From assembly GCF_021249345.1 (NCBI RefSeq), contig NZ_CP089588.1, forward strand, positions 434,001-498,000: a stretch of 64,000 nucleotides of DNA, written 5' to 3'. Made by a program: the position numbers and the translations under genes. Shown here piece by piece: positions 1 through 8,934 of the stretch; positions within the stretch are counted from its first letter, which is position 1; every line of letters starts with the position of its first letter. The notes beneath the pieces were generated by a model. It saw nothing but the letters and a program-made list of their open reading frames with translations. It had not been told where the DNA came from and made no database searches. Origin of the DNA: Halobacterium wangiae (lineage in GTDB: Archaea; Halobacteriota; Halobacteria; Halobacteriales; Halobacteriaceae).

Positions 1-381
1 GGGCTGCTGGACGCCGCCGAGGACGCCGGTATCGGCGAGGACGTCAACGACATCATCGCCGAGCACGAGCGCGACGGCGCGACGCGCTCCGAACGCCTGC
101 CGTGCGCCGACGAACTCGCGGATCTCGACGTCCCGCTGGGCGTCTGCTCGCTGAACTGCGAGGCGGCCTGCCGGATCGCCCTGGAGCGCCACGACATCCT
201 CGACAACTTCGAGGTGGTCGCGGGCCGAGACACCGTCCCGGCGCGCAAGCCCGACCCGCGGGCGCTGACGTGGGTGCTCGACGAACTCGACGTCGACCCG
301 GAGCGCGCGCTGTTCGTCGGCGACTCCTCCTCGGACGAGACGACCGCGGACCGCGCCGGGACCGCGTTCCGCCGCGTCTAA
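1..381 (+). CDS. HAD-superfamily hydrolase (phosphoglycolate phosphatase-like), 5' truncated by window
   Basis: The frame is open from base 1 and ends with TAA at 379-381, giving the last 126 residues. Three of the four HAD motifs are visible: motif II (VCSLN, with its Ser), motif III (the Lys of PARKPDP) and motif IV (FVGDSSSDETTADRAGT with acidic Mg ligands). Motif I (DxDxT) and most of the cap must lie to the left. The arrangement fits a small-molecule phosphatase of the phosphoglycolate phosphatase type, probably cytosolic, but the substrate cannot be deduced. Its TAA overlaps the TAG of the convergent membrane-protein gene by three bases. Confidence 0.85.
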   Translation, partial: GLLDAAEDAGIGEDVNDIIAEHERDGATRSERLPCADELADLDVPLGVCSLNCEAACRIALERHDILDNFEVVAGRDTVPARKPDPRALTWVLDELDVDPERALFVGDSSSDETTADRAGTAFRRV

Positions 382-608
382 ACCCGCTTCCTGGCGAGCC
401 AGTAGGCCACGAGCGCGGTGACGATCCAGACGATGGCGCCGACGCGGACCGCGAACGACACTCGCGCCTCCCAGGTCGGGAGCGTGTAGAACAGCGAGAG
501 ACCGGCGACAGTCGGCGCTCCGAGGACGATGGTGAGGACGAACGTCGTCTGCATCACCCACCCGTAGTCGACGCCGTCCGGGTCGGTCTCCTCCTGTAGC
601 TCCGGCAC
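378..608 (-). CDS. Small two-helix membrane protein, DUF5822-like
   Basis: A 76-residue protein with a GTG start (base 608). The N-terminus is acidic (VPELQEETDPDGVDYGWVM), followed by two hydrophobic segments at about residues 20-40 and 52-72 and a basic end (ARKRV), so it is a small integral membrane protein. From memory the acidic N-terminal motif ending in DYGWVM is typical of the haloarchaeal DUF5822 family, whose function is unknown. A longer reading frame continues upstream but is only the antisense of panB. The gene converges on the HAD gene with overlapping stop codons and is divergent from panB. Confidence 0.75.
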   Translation of the reverse strand: MPELQEETDPDGVDYGWVMQTTFVLTIVLGAPTVAGLSLFYTLPTWEARVSFAVRVGAIVWIVTALVAYWLARKRV

Positions 609-667
609 GCGCGAACGCAGACGGGCAGGTGGCTTAACTTCCCCGTTCGGAGCGTCGCTTCGAGTAC

Positions 668-674
668 GTTTAAC
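668..674 (+). promoter_or_regulatory. TATA-like box for panB
   Basis: GTTTAAC is centred about 28 nt upstream of the panB GTG at 699. This is the spacing expected for a haloarchaeal leaderless transcript and supports that start. Confidence 0.55.
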
Positions 675-698
675 AGGGAGTCTCACCGACTGGAGGAC

Positions 699-1511
699 GT
701 GCCGACCGTTCAGCACGTCCGCCAGCACGACGACGACGAACCGCTCACGATGCTCACCGCGTACGACGCACCGACCGCCAGCATCGTGGACGACGCTGGC
801 GTGGACGTAATCCTCGTCGGGGACAGCGTGGGGAACGCGAACCTGGGGTACGACACCACACTCCCGGTCACCGTCGACGAGATCGCGAGTGCCACCGGTG
901 CCGTCGCGCGCGCCACCGACGAGGCCCTCGTCGTCGCCGACATGCCGTTCCTCAGCTTCGGCGCCGACCAGTCCGAGAGCGTCCGGAACTGCGGGCGCAT
1001 GCTCAAGGAGGAGGACGCCGACGCCGTGAAACTGGAGTGTGGCCCCCACACCGTCGAACTCACCGAGCGCCTCACTGACCTCGGGATTCCGGTGATGGCC
1101 CACCTCGGACTCACCCCCCAGCACGTCAACCAGCTCGGCGGGTTCTTCCGGCAGGGAACCGACCAGGACGCCGCCGAGCGCATCCTCGAACTCGCCCGCC
1201 GACACGAGGACGCGGGCGCGTTCTCGCTGGTCCTCGAACACGTCCCCGCGAACGTCGCCGCCGACGTCACCGACGCCCTCGACGTCCCCACCATAGGTAT
1301 CGGCGCGGGCCCCGACACCGACGGCCAGGTGCTCGTGATCACGGACGTCCTCGGGCTCTCCGAGCGCAGTCCGCCGTTCTCGCGGCAGTTCGGCGACGTG
1401 AAATCGGAGATGGAGAACGCCGTCGGCGACTACGTCGAGGCCGTCGAGAGCGGCGAGTTCCCCGCCGACGAACACAGCCACGTCGAGGAGGACGTGGACT
1501 CGTTGTACTGA
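699..1511 (+). CDS. panB: 3-methyl-2-oxobutanoate hydroxymethyltransferase (ketopantoate hydroxymethyltransferase)
   Basis: 270 residues, the normal PanB length. The enzyme moves a one-carbon unit from 5,10-methylene-tetrahydrofolate to 2-oxoisovalerate, giving ketopantoate, the first step toward coenzyme A. Active-site residues are visible: LTAYD near residue 20, the Mg ligands in LVGDSVGN (Asp42) and VADMPF (Asp81), Lys111 (AVKLE), His135 (AHLGLTPQ), the catalytic Glu180 (LVLEHVP) and the IGIGAG loop. The start is GTG, chosen because a TATA-like box lies 28 nt upstream. The gene appears monocistronic; the other archaeal CoA-pathway genes (pantoate kinase, phosphopantothenate synthetase) are not nearby. 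Confidence 0.95.
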   Translation: MPTVQHVRQHDDDEPLTMLTAYDAPTASIVDDAGVDVILVGDSVGNANLGYDTTLPVTVDEIASATGAVARATDEALVVADMPFLSFGADQSESVRNCGRMLKEEDADAVKLECGPHTVELTERLTDLGIPVMAHLGLTPQHVNQLGGFFRQGTDQDAAERILELARRHEDAGAFSLVLEHVPANVAADVTDALDVPTIGIGAGPDTDGQVLVITDVLGLSERSPPFSRQFGDVKSEMENAVGDYVEAVESGEFPADEHSHVEEDVDSLY

Positions 1512-1524
1512 AGTCTCGGCGGAG

Positions 1525-1686
1525 TCACGCGCTGGCCCGGAGGAGGCGCCAGACGACGTAGACGACTGCGAGCAGGCCCGCGACGAGAGTGTACAGGATC
1601 GGTTGCTGGACCACGAACAGACCGTAGACCATCGACGCGACGGCCAGCACGGCGAGGAGGGCCGGGACGAGGCTGTCGGTGTCCAT
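1525..1686 (-). CDS. Very small membrane protein (53 aa), unrecognised
   Basis: ATG at 1686 opens a 53-residue reading frame with two hydrophobic stretches (about residues 5-25 and 29-48) ending in WRLLRASA. It follows the alpha/beta hydrolase on the same strand by 26 nt, so the two probably share a transcript. I do not recognise a family. Good codon bias, alternating hydrophobic segments and tight spacing argue that it is translated. It could be a membrane partner of the hydrolase or simply a hitchhiker in the operon. Confidence 0.6.
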   Translation of the reverse strand: MDTDSLVPALLAVLAVASMVYGLFVVQQPILYTLVAGLLAVVYVVWRLLRASA

Positions 1687-1712
1687 GGCTGCCGACTCGG
1701 AGGCCGCCGGAA

Positions 1713-2507
1713 TCAACCTTGTGCCAGGGCGTCGCCCAGGAAACCGGAGACGGCGTCGTTGAACGCCTCGGGCGCCTCCAGCATCGAGAGGTGGGCGGCG
1801 TCCGGGAGCGTCGTCCACTCCCCCTGGTGGACGTGTGCTGCGAGGTACTCGTGGAACGCCGGTGGTGTGAGGCCGTCGTGTTCACCGGTGAGCGCCAGGA
1901 GGGGGACGTCGAGTTCGTCGAGGCGGTCGCGGACGTCGAACGCGTGCGAGGAGAGGAAGTCGCGTTCGACCACTTCGCGGCCGGCCTCGCGCATCGCTCG
2001 CTTCGAGAACGCGAGTTCGCTGTCGGTCGGGTCGTGGAACAGTCGGTCGTCGCCGTGGAGGAACTCGATCGCCTCGTCGAAGCCGCCGTCTTCGCCCGCG
2101 AGCCAGCGCCGGAGGTCCTCGTGGACCGAGAGCTTCGCGCCGGAGCCCGCGAGGATAGCGGCGTCGACGGCGGCGTCGTGGTCCAGCAGTGCGGTGAGGA
2201 CGAGAGCGCCGCCGAGGCTGTTCCCCAGGAACGCGCGAGCCCCGACCTCGTCCGCGACGGCGACCACGTCGCGCGCGTAGGCGTCCAGTGCGTCCGACCC
2301 CTGGTCGAGGGATACGTCGTCGCTGTCGCCGTGGCCGCTCAGGTCGAGGGCGGCGACGGGCCGGTCTCGCGAGAGGCGACCGAGCTGGGACTTCCAGACG
2401 GCGTGTGTGCCGCCGCTGCCGTGGACGCAGAGCAGTGGGTCGCCGTCGCCGCCGCGGTCCACGATGCGGTAGGCGGTCTCGCGGCCGTCGTGAGTGACCG
2501 TCTCCAT
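1713..2507 (-). CDS. Alpha/beta-fold hydrolase
   Basis: 264 residues from ATG at 2507; the longer open frame adds nine residues without family resemblance. The fold hallmarks are the oxyanion motif CVHGSGG, the nucleophile elbow GNSLGGA with catalytic Ser, an acid in GEHDGLTPP and the His in PDAAHLSMLE. The protein is soluble, with no signal peptide, so it acts in the cytosol on an unknown ester, lactone or similar substrate. It heads a two-gene unit with the 53-residue membrane protein. A second alpha/beta hydrolase of the same general family lies 3 kb away but is not an obvious recent duplicate. Confidence 0.88.
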   Translation of the reverse strand: METVTHDGRETAYRIVDRGGDGDPLLCVHGSGGTHAVWKSQLGRLSRDRPVAALDLSGHGDSDDVSLDQGSDALDAYARDVVAVADEVGARAFLGNSLGGALVLTALLDHDAAVDAAILAGSGAKLSVHEDLRRWLAGEDGGFDEAIEFLHGDDRLFHDPTDSELAFSKRAMREAGREVVERDFLSSHAFDVRDRLDELDVPLLALTGEHDGLTPPAFHEYLAAHVHQGEWTTLPDAAHLSMLEAPEAFNDAVSGFLGDALAQG

Positions 2508-2611
2508 GATTCCGGCGAGGGCGACCAGTGCCAAAACACCTACGAAGGTGTGAACCGCAATTCTACTCGTAGGGAGAAACGGCGCACCGTACCCCCACAG
2601 GCAGCGGCAAC

Positions 2612-2619
2612 TTTATAAG
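2612..2619 (+). promoter_or_regulatory. TATA box of the hsp20-like/cdc48 operon
   Basis: TTTATAAG is a strong haloarchaeal TATA element. Its centre is about 32 nt upstream of the ATG at 2648, implying a leader of only a few bases. Confidence 0.7.
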
Positions 2620-2647
2620 TGTAGAAGGATTACCATAGGTTAGTCAA

Positions 2648-2899
2648 ATGAATTTCGACACACTCACCGAACGGAGCGACGCGGTGGCTCGCCGGTACGA
2701 CTACGGCGACGAGCAGGTGCTCGTGGCCGACCTGGGCGTGACGGACGACGAGGCGACCGTCGACGTCGTCGAGGACACCGTCATCCTCGTCGTCGAGGAC
2801 GAGGGTGAACCCGTCCAGCACGAGTTCGAAACGCCCGAGGGAACCGTCGAGAAAGCGTTTATCAACAACGGCGTCGTCACTGTCGAGGTGGAACTATGA
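2648..2899 (+). CDS. Hsp20/alpha-crystallin-like small protein upstream of CDC48 (DUF7127-like)
   Basis: 83 acidic residues predicted to be almost all beta strand ([39 protein letters not shown]). The last stretch resembles the end of an alpha-crystallin domain, where A-x-x-x-N-G-V-L is the signature; here it reads [10 protein letters not shown]. Only part of the fold is present, so it may act as a small adaptor rather than a classic chaperone. Its TGA overlaps the ATG of cdc48 (ATGA at 2896-2899), so the two are translationally coupled. That suggests a role with the CDC48 unfoldase, for example substrate delivery. The family name is from memory. Confidence 0.75.
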   Translation: MNFDTLTERSDAVARRYDYGDEQVLVADLGVTDDEATVDVVEDTVILVVEDEGEPVQHEFETPEGTVEKAFINNGVVTVEVEL

Positions 2900-5175
2900 A
2901 GCTCACGGTCAAACCCCTCAAGCAGAAGGACGCCGGCCGCGGGTTGGCCGCCGTCGACCGACAGTCGATGGAGGAACTCGGCCTCGAGAACGGCGACTAC
3001 GTTCTCATCGAGGGGAAGAGCGACCAGGGGCGCGCCGTCGCGCGCGTCTGGCCGGGCTACCCCGAGGACGAGGGCGAGAGCATCGTCCGCATCGACGGGC
3101 GCCTCCGCCAGGAAGCCGACGTCGGCATCGACGACCACGTCACCGTCGAACCCGCGGACATCAAGCCCGCGACCGCGGTCACCGTCGCGCTCCCGCAGAA
3201 CCTGCGCGTACGCGGTGACATCACGCCGATGGTCCGGGACCGCCTGAGCGGGCGCCCCGTCACCGCCGGCCAGACCATCCCCATCTCCTTCGGGTTCGGC
3301 GGGATGAGCACCGTCTCCGGCCAGCAGATCCCCGTCAAGATCGCCGACACTGACCCCGAGGGCACGGTCGTCGTCAGCAACGACACCGATATCCAGGTCT
3401 CCGAACGCCCCGCCGAGGAGATCGCGCCCGGCGCCGGCGCGGGCGGCGGCAGCGGCGACGGCACGCCGAACGTCGCCTACGAGGACATCGGTGGCCTCGA
3501 CCGCGAACTCGAACAGGTCCGCGAGATGATCGAGCTCCCGATGCGCCACCCGGAGCTGTTCCAGCAGCTCGGCATCGAACCGCCGAAGGGCGTGCTCCTG
3601 CACGGCCCGCCTGGCACCGGGAAGACGCTCATCGCGAAGGCCGTCGCCAACGAGATCGACGCCAACTTCCAGACCATCTCGGGCCCCGAGATCATGTCGA
3701 AGTACTACGGGGAGTCCGAGGAGAAGCTCCGCGAGGTCTTCGACGAGGCCGAGGAGAACGCGCCCGCCATCGTCTTCATCGACGAACTCGACTCCATCGC
3801 GCCCAAGCGCGGCGAGACGCAGGGTGACGTCGAGCGCCGCGTCGTCGCACAGCTACTCAGCCTGATGGACGGGCTGGAGGACCGCGGCGACGTCACCGTC
3901 ATCGCGGCGACCAACCGCGTCGACGCCATCGACCCCGCGCTCCGTCGCGGTGGCCGCTTCGACCGCGAGATCGAGATCGGCGTCCCCGACCAGGACGGCC
4001 GCAAGGAGATCCTCCAGGTCCACACGCGCGGCATGCCGCTCTCTGACGGCATCGACCTCGACGCGTTCGCGGAGAACACCCACGGCTTCGTCGGCGCGGA
4101 CCTCGAGAGCCTCGCCAAGGAGGCCGCGATGAACGCGCTCCGGCGCATCCGCCCGGACATCGACCTCGAAGCCAACGAGATCGACGCCGAACTCCTCGAG
4201 TCCATCCGCGTCACCGAACGCGACTTCAAGGACGCGCTGAAGGGCATCGAACCGTCCGCGCTCCGCGAGGTGTTCGTCGAAGTGCCGGACGTCACCTGGG
4301 ACCAGGTCGGCGGCCTCGGCGACACCAAAGAACGCCTCCGCGAGACCATCCAGTGGCCCCTCGACTACCCCGAGGTGTTCGACTCGATGGACCTCGAGTC
4401 CGCGAAGGGCGTGCTCCTGTACGGCCCGCCAGGCACGGGGAAGACCCTGCTCGCGAAGGCCGTCGCCAACGAGGCCAACTCGAACTTCATCTCCGTGAAG
4501 GGCCCCGAACTCCTCAACAAGTACGTCGGGGAGTCCGAGAAGGGCGTCCGCGAGGTGTTCGAGAAGGCTCGCTCGAACGCACCGACCGTGGTGTTCTTCG
4601 ACGAGATCGACTCCATCGCCGGGGAACGCGGCCGCGGTATGAGCGACTCCGGCGTCGGCGAACGCGTCGTCAGCCAGCTCCTGACGGAGCTCGACGGCAT
4701 CGAGGAACTGGAGGACGTCGTGGTCGTCGCCACGACGAACCGCCCCGACCTCATCGACAACGCACTGCTGCGCCCGGGCCGCCTGGACCGTCACGTCCAC
4801 GTGCCCGTGCCGGACGAGGAGGCGCGCCGCGCCATCCTCGAAGTCCACACGCGGAACAAGCCCCTCGCCGACGACGTCGACCTCGACGACATCGCCGAGC
4901 GCACGGACGGCTTCGTCGGCGCCGACATCGAGGCGCTCGCCCGCGAGGCCACGATGAACGCGACCCGCGAGTTCATCAACTCCGTCGACCCCGAGGAGGC
5001 CACCGAGTCCGTCGGCAACGTCCGCGTCACCATGGCGCACTTCGAGGACGCCCTCGACAAAGTGGTCCCGAGCGTCACCGAGGACGTCCGCGAGGAGTAC
5101 AAGGAGATCGAGAGCCGCTTCGAGAAGGCCGACGCGCCCGAGACCGAGGAGACCACCCCCGGGGCGTTCCAGTAG
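2896..5175 (+). CDS. cdc48: AAA+ ATPase CDC48/VCP-like protein unfoldase
   Basis: 759 residues with the full CDC48 plan. An N-terminal double-psi barrel and second N subdomain (about residues 1-180) are followed by a Gly/Ala linker and two AAA+ modules. D1 has Walker A GPPGTGKT (237-244) and Walker B IVFIDELD (292-299). D2 has Walker A GPPGTGKT (510-517), Walker B VVFFDEID (565-572) and an Arg finger in LLRPGRLDR. The acidic tail ([11 protein letters not shown]) may contact partners such as the proteasome. CDC48 extracts and unfolds proteins for degradation. The gene is coupled by ATGA to the upstream Hsp20-like gene. D1 reads RRGGRFDRE where bacterial and eukaryotic relatives usually have RRPGRFDRE. 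Confidence 0.97.
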   Translation: MKLTVKPLKQKDAGRGLAAVDRQSMEELGLENGDYVLIEGKSDQGRAVARVWPGYPEDEGESIVRIDGRLRQEADVGIDDHVTVEPADIKPATAVTVALPQNLRVRGDITPMVRDRLSGRPVTAGQTIPISFGFGGMSTVSGQQIPVKIADTDPEGTVVVSNDTDIQVSERPAEEIAPGAGAGGGSGDGTPNVAYEDIGGLDRELEQVREMIELPMRHPELFQQLGIEPPKGVLLHGPPGTGKTLIAKAVANEIDANFQTISGPEIMSKYYGESEEKLREVFDEAEENAPAIVFIDELDSIAPKRGETQGDVERRVVAQLLSLMDGLEDRGDVTVIAATNRVDAIDPALRRGGRFDREIEIGVPDQDGRKEILQVHTRGMPLSDGIDLDAFAENTHGFVGADLESLAKEAAMNALRRIRPDIDLEANEIDAELLESIRVTERDFKDALKGIEPSALREVFVEVPDVTWDQVGGLGDTKERLRETIQWPLDYPEVFDSMDLESAKGVLLYGPPGTGKTLLAKAVANEANSNFISVKGPELLNKYVGESEKGVREVFEKARSNAPTVVFFDEIDSIAGERGRGMSDSGVGERVVSQLLTELDGIEELEDVVVVATTNRPDLIDNALLRPGRLDRHVHVPVPDEEARRAILEVHTRNKPLADDVDLDDIAERTDGFVGADIEALAREATMNATREFINSVDPEEATESVGNVRVTMAHFEDALDKVVPSVTEDVREEYKEIESRFEKADAPETEETTPGAFQ

Positions 5176-5179
5176 GACC

Positions 5180-5184
5180 TTTTT
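5180..5184 (+). terminator. Oligo-T tract after cdc48
   Basis: TTTTT begins five bases after the cdc48 TAG. Archaeal termination often uses U-rich tracts without a hairpin, so this is a plausible terminator. Confidence 0.4.
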
Positions 5185-5191
5185 ACTGCGG

Positions 5192-5401
5192 GGGTTTCCT
5201 CGTTCGCGCTTCGCGCTCACTGCGGGAACCCACCTCGCAAAAAGCTACGCCGAGAGAGCAAAGCTCTCTCGAGCCCTGTCTCGCTTCGCTCGACAGGACG
5301 CCAAAAACTCCCCGCGCTCACTTCGTTCGCGCGGTGAAACTCGCCCTCCTGGCGAGTACGCTACTCCTTCCGCAATCGCAGTTTCACGGAGTAATCACTC
5401 C
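5192..5401. repeat. Tandem mini-hairpin array 1
   Basis: At least six short inverted repeats follow one another between cdc48 and the convergent hydrolase: 5192-5231 (GGGTTTCC with GGGAACCC, one G-U), 5251-5271 (9 bp stem, loop AAA), 5275-5297 (CCTGTC/GACAGG), 5312-5334 (CCGCGC/GCGCGG), 5339-5357 (ACTCGCC/GGCGAGT) and 5388-5401 (GGAGT/ACTCC). An outer pair, GTGAAACT (5334-5341) with AGTTTCAC (5380-5387), encloses one of them. Stem sequences differ, so this is not a simple repeat. It lies between convergent genes, so some stems could aid termination in both directions. Confidence 0.75.
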
Positions 5402-6243
5402 GTCCCGCCGACCGTCGACTCCGCAGGGGAGACCTCGGCCAGGAACTCCCGCAGCGCTGCCGTGAAGAACGCGGGGTTGTCGAGGTTCGAGGCGTGGCCC
5501 GCGTGCGGTACCTGCAGAATCGAGGCGTCCGGAATCTCGGACTCGAAGATGGGCGCGTGCCGGCGGACGAACGCCGGTTCGTCTTCGCCGTACAGCACCA
5601 GCGTCGGCACCGAGATCGCGGCGAGGTCGACGGTCGTCTCGTGGAACGCGGCGACGGCCCGCACCACCTTCGCGAACTCCGGGGTGGTCAGCTTCGGCCC
5701 CTCGGCTCGCAACCGTTCGATCTTCTCGTAGTCGCCGCCGACGCCCTCGCCGTGGAGGCGCTGCTGGAGCCACACCATCGCCTTCTCGACGCGCTCGTAG
5801 CCGAGGAGGCGGACCGGCGGGACGGTCGCTCGCAGCACGGCCGAGCGCTGGAGCCACTCACGCCAGCCGCCGAGGTCCGGGCTGAACGTGTCGGCGAGGA
5901 CGAGCCCACGCAATCGGTCCGGGTAGCTCGCCGCGTACACCTGGGCGATACAGCCACCCATCGAGAGGCCACAGATCACCGGCCGGTCCAGGTCGAGTCC
6001 CTCGACGAGCGCTCGGAGGTCGTCGGCGAACAGGTCGATAGCGTAGGGCGAGCGGTCCGACCCGCCGGTGCGGCCGTGCCCCCGGACGTCGTACGCGACA
6101 GTCGTGTACTCCTCGCCGAGCGCCTCCACCTGCGGGGTCCACTGGGAGTGGTCGAGGATGGCGCCGTGAACGAACACGAGCGGCGGCCCGTTCCCGCGGC
6201 GCTCGTAGTACGTCTCGACGCCGTTCGTCTGTACTGTCGGCAT
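5395..6243 (-). CDS. Alpha/beta-fold hydrolase
   Basis: 282 residues from ATG at 6243. The order of motifs is classic: HGAILDHSQW around the oxyanion hole, DVRGHGRTGG, nucleophile elbow CGLSMGGCIA, acid in YGEDEPAF and His in HAGHASNLDNP. It resembles the lactonase/esterase branch (3-oxoadipate enol-lactonase-like), but no aromatic degradation genes surround it, so the substrate is open. The last codons extend into the final hairpin of array 1. The next gene upstream on the minus strand, gins, ends 70 nt before this start. Confidence 0.9.
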   Translation of the reverse strand: MPTVQTNGVETYYERRGNGPPLVFVHGAILDHSQWTPQVEALGEEYTTVAYDVRGHGRTGGSDRSPYAIDLFADDLRALVEGLDLDRPVICGLSMGGCIAQVYAASYPDRLRGLVLADTFSPDLGGWREWLQRSAVLRATVPPVRLLGYERVEKAMVWLQQRLHGEGVGGDYEKIERLRAEGPKLTTPEFAKVVRAVAAFHETTVDLAAISVPTLVLYGEDEPAFVRRHAPIFESEIPDASILQVPHAGHASNLDNPAFFTAALREFLAEVSPAESTVGGTE

Positions 6244-6313
6244 ACGAGAACTACACCGTCAGCACCGATGAACTTCCCGCAGAGAGAGGCGGTCGAGCGG
6301 TGCGTCGAGCGCC

Positions 6314-7120
6314 CTACTCCAGTTCCTCGGCCGCACCCTTCTCGACCAGCGGCGCCGCGTTCTCCTCGGGGAGCGTCACGACGTCCTCGGCTTCCAGGGA
6401 GTACGGTCGCTCGTCCACGCCGAAGATCTCGCCGACGTCGTCTGTCACGCGCACCGTCGTGCGGTCGACGTCCGCGCCACCCTCGTCCGTGTCCGCCGCG
6501 TCGTCTGCGGTCCCGCGGTCACCGACGGCTTCCGGGGGTTCTGCGTCCGCCGAGCGGTCCGGTCCCGAGTCCTCGTCGTCGTCCATACCGCCGCCCATCG
6601 CCGCGGCCGCCGAGGAGTCGGCAGACTCCGGTTCCGGCGGTTTCGCGGGCGACTCTCCGGGCGGCGACGTGTCCGCCGACCGCGTGTCGGCGTGGTCGTC
6701 TCTCGCCGCCTCGGTGCCGTGGCTGGTCTCTGCGTTCCCGGAGATGACGTCCAGCACGTGGGACTTGTTCGTCTCGATGCGCTCGACGAGGTCCTCGTAG
6801 AGGTCCCGCTCCTCGGCGGTCAGTCCGTTCCCGTCGTCGGGCATCCCCGCGGCCGCGAGACTGGCCTGCTTGACGAGTTTCCCCATCCGTCGCTCGTAGA
6901 TGGCCTCCGTGACCTGCTCGGCGGTCTCGATCTTGTCCGTCAGCTCCTGGACCTCGGGGTCGCCGAACGGGTCGCTGGCGGCCGCAGCGGCCGCGTCGCG
7001 TCGCTCCTTCAGTTCCTCGAGGTAGTTCGCGACGTCGCCGTAGAACGAGTCTCGTAGCTCCTGGAGGCCGTCGGTCGCGCGCTCGCGGGTCTGGGCCGCG
7101 CGTAGGTCTTCGAGTTTCAT
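6314..7120 (-). CDS. gins: DNA replication factor GINS, Gins51 (Sld5/Psf1-type) subunit
   Basis: 268 residues from ATG at 7120. The helical A domain occupies the N-terminal half (MKLEDLRAAQTRERATDGLQ onward, with the LVKQASLAAAG helix). A long acidic, Ser/Pro/Gly-rich disordered linker (about residues 130-215) leads to a short beta-rich B domain at the C-terminus (RTTVRVTDDVGEIFGVDERPYSLEAEDV region). The order A then B marks the Gins51 type. With MCM and Cdc45/GAN it forms the replicative helicase. The start overlaps the priS stop (ATGA), so priS and gins are co-translated, an arrangement widespread in archaea. Confidence 0.9.
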   Translation of the reverse strand: MKLEDLRAAQTRERATDGLQELRDSFYGDVANYLEELKERRDAAAAAASDPFGDPEVQELTDKIETAEQVTEAIYERRMGKLVKQASLAAAGMPDDGNGLTAEERDLYEDLVERIETNKSHVLDVISGNAETSHGTEAARDDHADTRSADTSPPGESPAKPPEPESADSSAAAAMGGGMDDDEDSGPDRSADAEPPEAVGDRGTADDAADTDEGGADVDRTTVRVTDDVGEIFGVDERPYSLEAEDVVTLPEENAAPLVEKGAAEELE

Positions 7121-8292
7121 TCTTTGGCCTTCTCGGCGGTGCCGCGGGCCATCAGGAAGATGCCCGCGTACTCTGGTACCGACACGACTCCCGGTTGTAC
7201 CGTAAGCGTTTCCCCGAGCAGTTCGAGCGTGCGTTCGGCGTTCACCTCGACCGTGATGTCGTGGCCGACGAACGTCTCCGGGACGGCGTCGACCAGCGGG
7301 TCGAAGTCGTCCAGTTGCTCGCGGGTGAGCCGCTGAACGTGGAGGCCGCTGCCGCCGTGGAGCGTCCCCGGCAGGCGGATGAGGCGGTTCGTGTCCGTCG
7401 TCACCGGTTCGTCGATGGGCGCGTTCTCCGCCTCGACGGTCTCCGCGACGTACTTCCGGGCGACCTTCAGGAACGCGGGGTGGACGTCCACGTTGCCGGC
7501 CTTCACCGCCTCGGTGTTGTTCTCGACGACGTTGTAGATGGCGCGGGCCGACTTCTCGCCGACGCCCTCGAACCCCGAGAGGTACTCGACGGCGTCGTCC
7601 TCGCCGCGGGCGAGCAGGTCGTCGGCGAACGTCCCGAGGCGGTCCGTGACCCGCCGACCCCAGCCGCCGTCCGCGGGGAGCGTCCGCTTCGAGGTCGGGT
7701 TCTTCAGGCCGATGCCGTCGACCGTCTCCTCGCTGACGAGTGTGTCGAGGTCGAGTTCGTTCCCCCGGACGTAGTCCACGATCTCGCGACGCTGCTCGCG
7801 TTCGAGGTCGTAGACGCCGGGGTCGCGGACGTGGACATGGTAGCCGCGGCCGCCGGAGAACGTCACCGTGAGGTCCTCGAAGCCGAAGTCCCGTTCGAGG
7901 AAGTCCAGCAGGCGGTAGAGGGCGTCCTTGCACTTCGCGAGCATCTGGGCGTAGGAGTCCTCGCCGAGCGTGACGTTCGGGAGGTGGTCGGCGTCCAGGT
8001 CGAAGACGAGGTCCGACCCGCGCCACTGCTTCTCCTCCATCGTGCTCGCGCCCGGGTGGTCGTAGAACCCCGCCGAGAAGTAGACGTGGCGGGGGCGTTC
8101 GCGCTGGAGGAACGCCTCGGTGTCACCGAGGTCGAGCGTGGACTGGTGGCGGACCATCGTCGTGTCCGGCCCCGACGTCCACGGGATGTGGCCCCACTCG
8201 CGGTCGTCTGCCCGCGGCGGGAGCGTGACGTCTGCTCGGCGGTAGAAGTCGCCGAACCGACCCCGTAGATACGCTCGCGTCCGTTCCTCCAT
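7117..8292 (-). CDS. priS: DNA primase small catalytic subunit PriS
   Basis: 391 residues from ATG at 8292. Catalytic acids are in VFDLDAD (Asp98/Asp100), with a conserved FSGGRGYHVHV segment and the nucleotide-binding LPGTLHGGSGL near residue 310. PriS synthesises primers with PriL, which is not in this window. A TATA-like CATTTACC (about 8319-8326) sits some 28 nt upstream, implying a leaderless mRNA. The stop overlaps the gins ATG. Length and motif order are normal for archaeal/eukaryotic-type primase. Confidence 0.96.
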   Translation of the reverse strand: MEERTRAYLRGRFGDFYRRADVTLPPRADDREWGHIPWTSGPDTTMVRHQSTLDLGDTEAFLQRERPRHVYFSAGFYDHPGASTMEEKQWRGSDLVFDLDADHLPNVTLGEDSYAQMLAKCKDALYRLLDFLERDFGFEDLTVTFSGGRGYHVHVRDPGVYDLEREQRREIVDYVRGNELDLDTLVSEETVDGIGLKNPTSKRTLPADGGWGRRVTDRLGTFADDLLARGEDDAVEYLSGFEGVGEKSARAIYNVVENNTEAVKAGNVDVHPAFLKVARKYVAETVEAENAPIDEPVTTDTNRLIRLPGTLHGGSGLHVQRLTREQLDDFDPLVDAVPETFVGHDITVEVNAERTLELLGETLTVQPGVVSVPEYAGIFLMARGTAEKAKE

Positions 8293-8367
8293 GTCGACAG
8301 TCGGCTACGACGACCTGTGGTAAATGCGTGTCGTTCGTCAGCCGACTGGTTACCAGGGGAAAATCGG

Positions 8368-8847
8368 TTAGTCGCCGCGGAGGATCTCGGAGATGCGGTC
8401 GCGGATGCGCTCGCGGTCGCCGAGGCGGAGGTAGTACGCGCCGACGCCGTCCTCGTAGTAGTCGTCGATCTCGCGCTCGACGGTGAACCCGAGGTGTCGG
8501 TAGAACTCGATGGCGTTGTCGTTCGTCACGCGGGCGTGACAGGACGCCTTCCCGGCCTCTCCGGCGACCGACGCGACGAGGCGTTCGCCGTAGCCGTGGC
8601 CGCGGTACTCTGGTGCGACCGCGAGGAAGAGGATGTAGCCGTCCGAGCGCGCGGCGGCGAAGCCGACGAGGGTGTCGCCGTCGAGGAAGCAGTGGACCGA
8701 CGAGCGGCGGTAGGCGTTGGCGAAGAACCCCCGTCGCTGCTTGAGGAGGCCCTCCTCGACCCGGATCCGCTCTTTCAGTTCCCAGGCGCTCTCGAGGCAC
8801 TCGGCGTTCCCCGGGGGCACCACGCGTTCGTCGACCGTTACGCTCAC
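8368..8847 (-). CDS. GNAT-family N-acetyltransferase
   Basis: 159 residues from GTG at 8847. The acetyl-CoA binding motif A is clear (LAVAPEYRGHGYGERLVASV, about residues 75-95), followed by NDNAIEFYRHLGF, the usual motif B region. It looks closest to RimI-like or small-molecule acetyltransferases; the substrate is unknown. The start was chosen because GAATTATGG lies 29 nt upstream; the longer frame runs into the next gene's leader. It is divergent from the archease/rtcB cluster and separated from priS by 75 nt. Confidence 0.85.
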   Translation of the reverse strand: MSVTVDERVVPPGNAECLESAWELKERIRVEEGLLKQRRGFFANAYRRSSVHCFLDGDTLVGFAAARSDGYILFLAVAPEYRGHGYGERLVASVAGEAGKASCHARVTNDNAIEFYRHLGFTVEREIDDYYEDGVGAYYLRLGDRERIRDRISEILRGD

Positions 8848-8871
8848 TGAGAGGGGGTAGCAGGCGCGTGA

Positions 8872-8880
8872 CCATAATTC
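8872..8880 (-). promoter_or_regulatory. TATA-like box of the GNAT gene
   Basis: GAATTATGG on the minus strand, centred 29 nt upstream of the GTG at 8847; supports that start and a leaderless mRNA. Confidence 0.55.
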
Positions 8881-8902
8881 CACCGTCGCCGTCCGCCAAA
8901 AT

Positions 8903-8911
8903 GCGTTTACG
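8903..8911 (+). promoter_or_regulatory. TATA-like box upstream of the archease transcript
   Basis: GCGTTTACG is centred about 28 nt before the ATG of a 35-codon frame (8935) and about 132 nt before the archease GTG. It predicts a leader that carries the small frame. Confidence 0.45.
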
Positions 8912-8934
8912 ACTCGTCGCCCTCTGGTGGGACG

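Noticed and set aside
5192-5401. Simple intrinsic terminator between convergent genes
   Set aside because: There are six or more stems rather than one and most are not followed by T-runs. A terminator role for individual stems is possible but does not explain the array.
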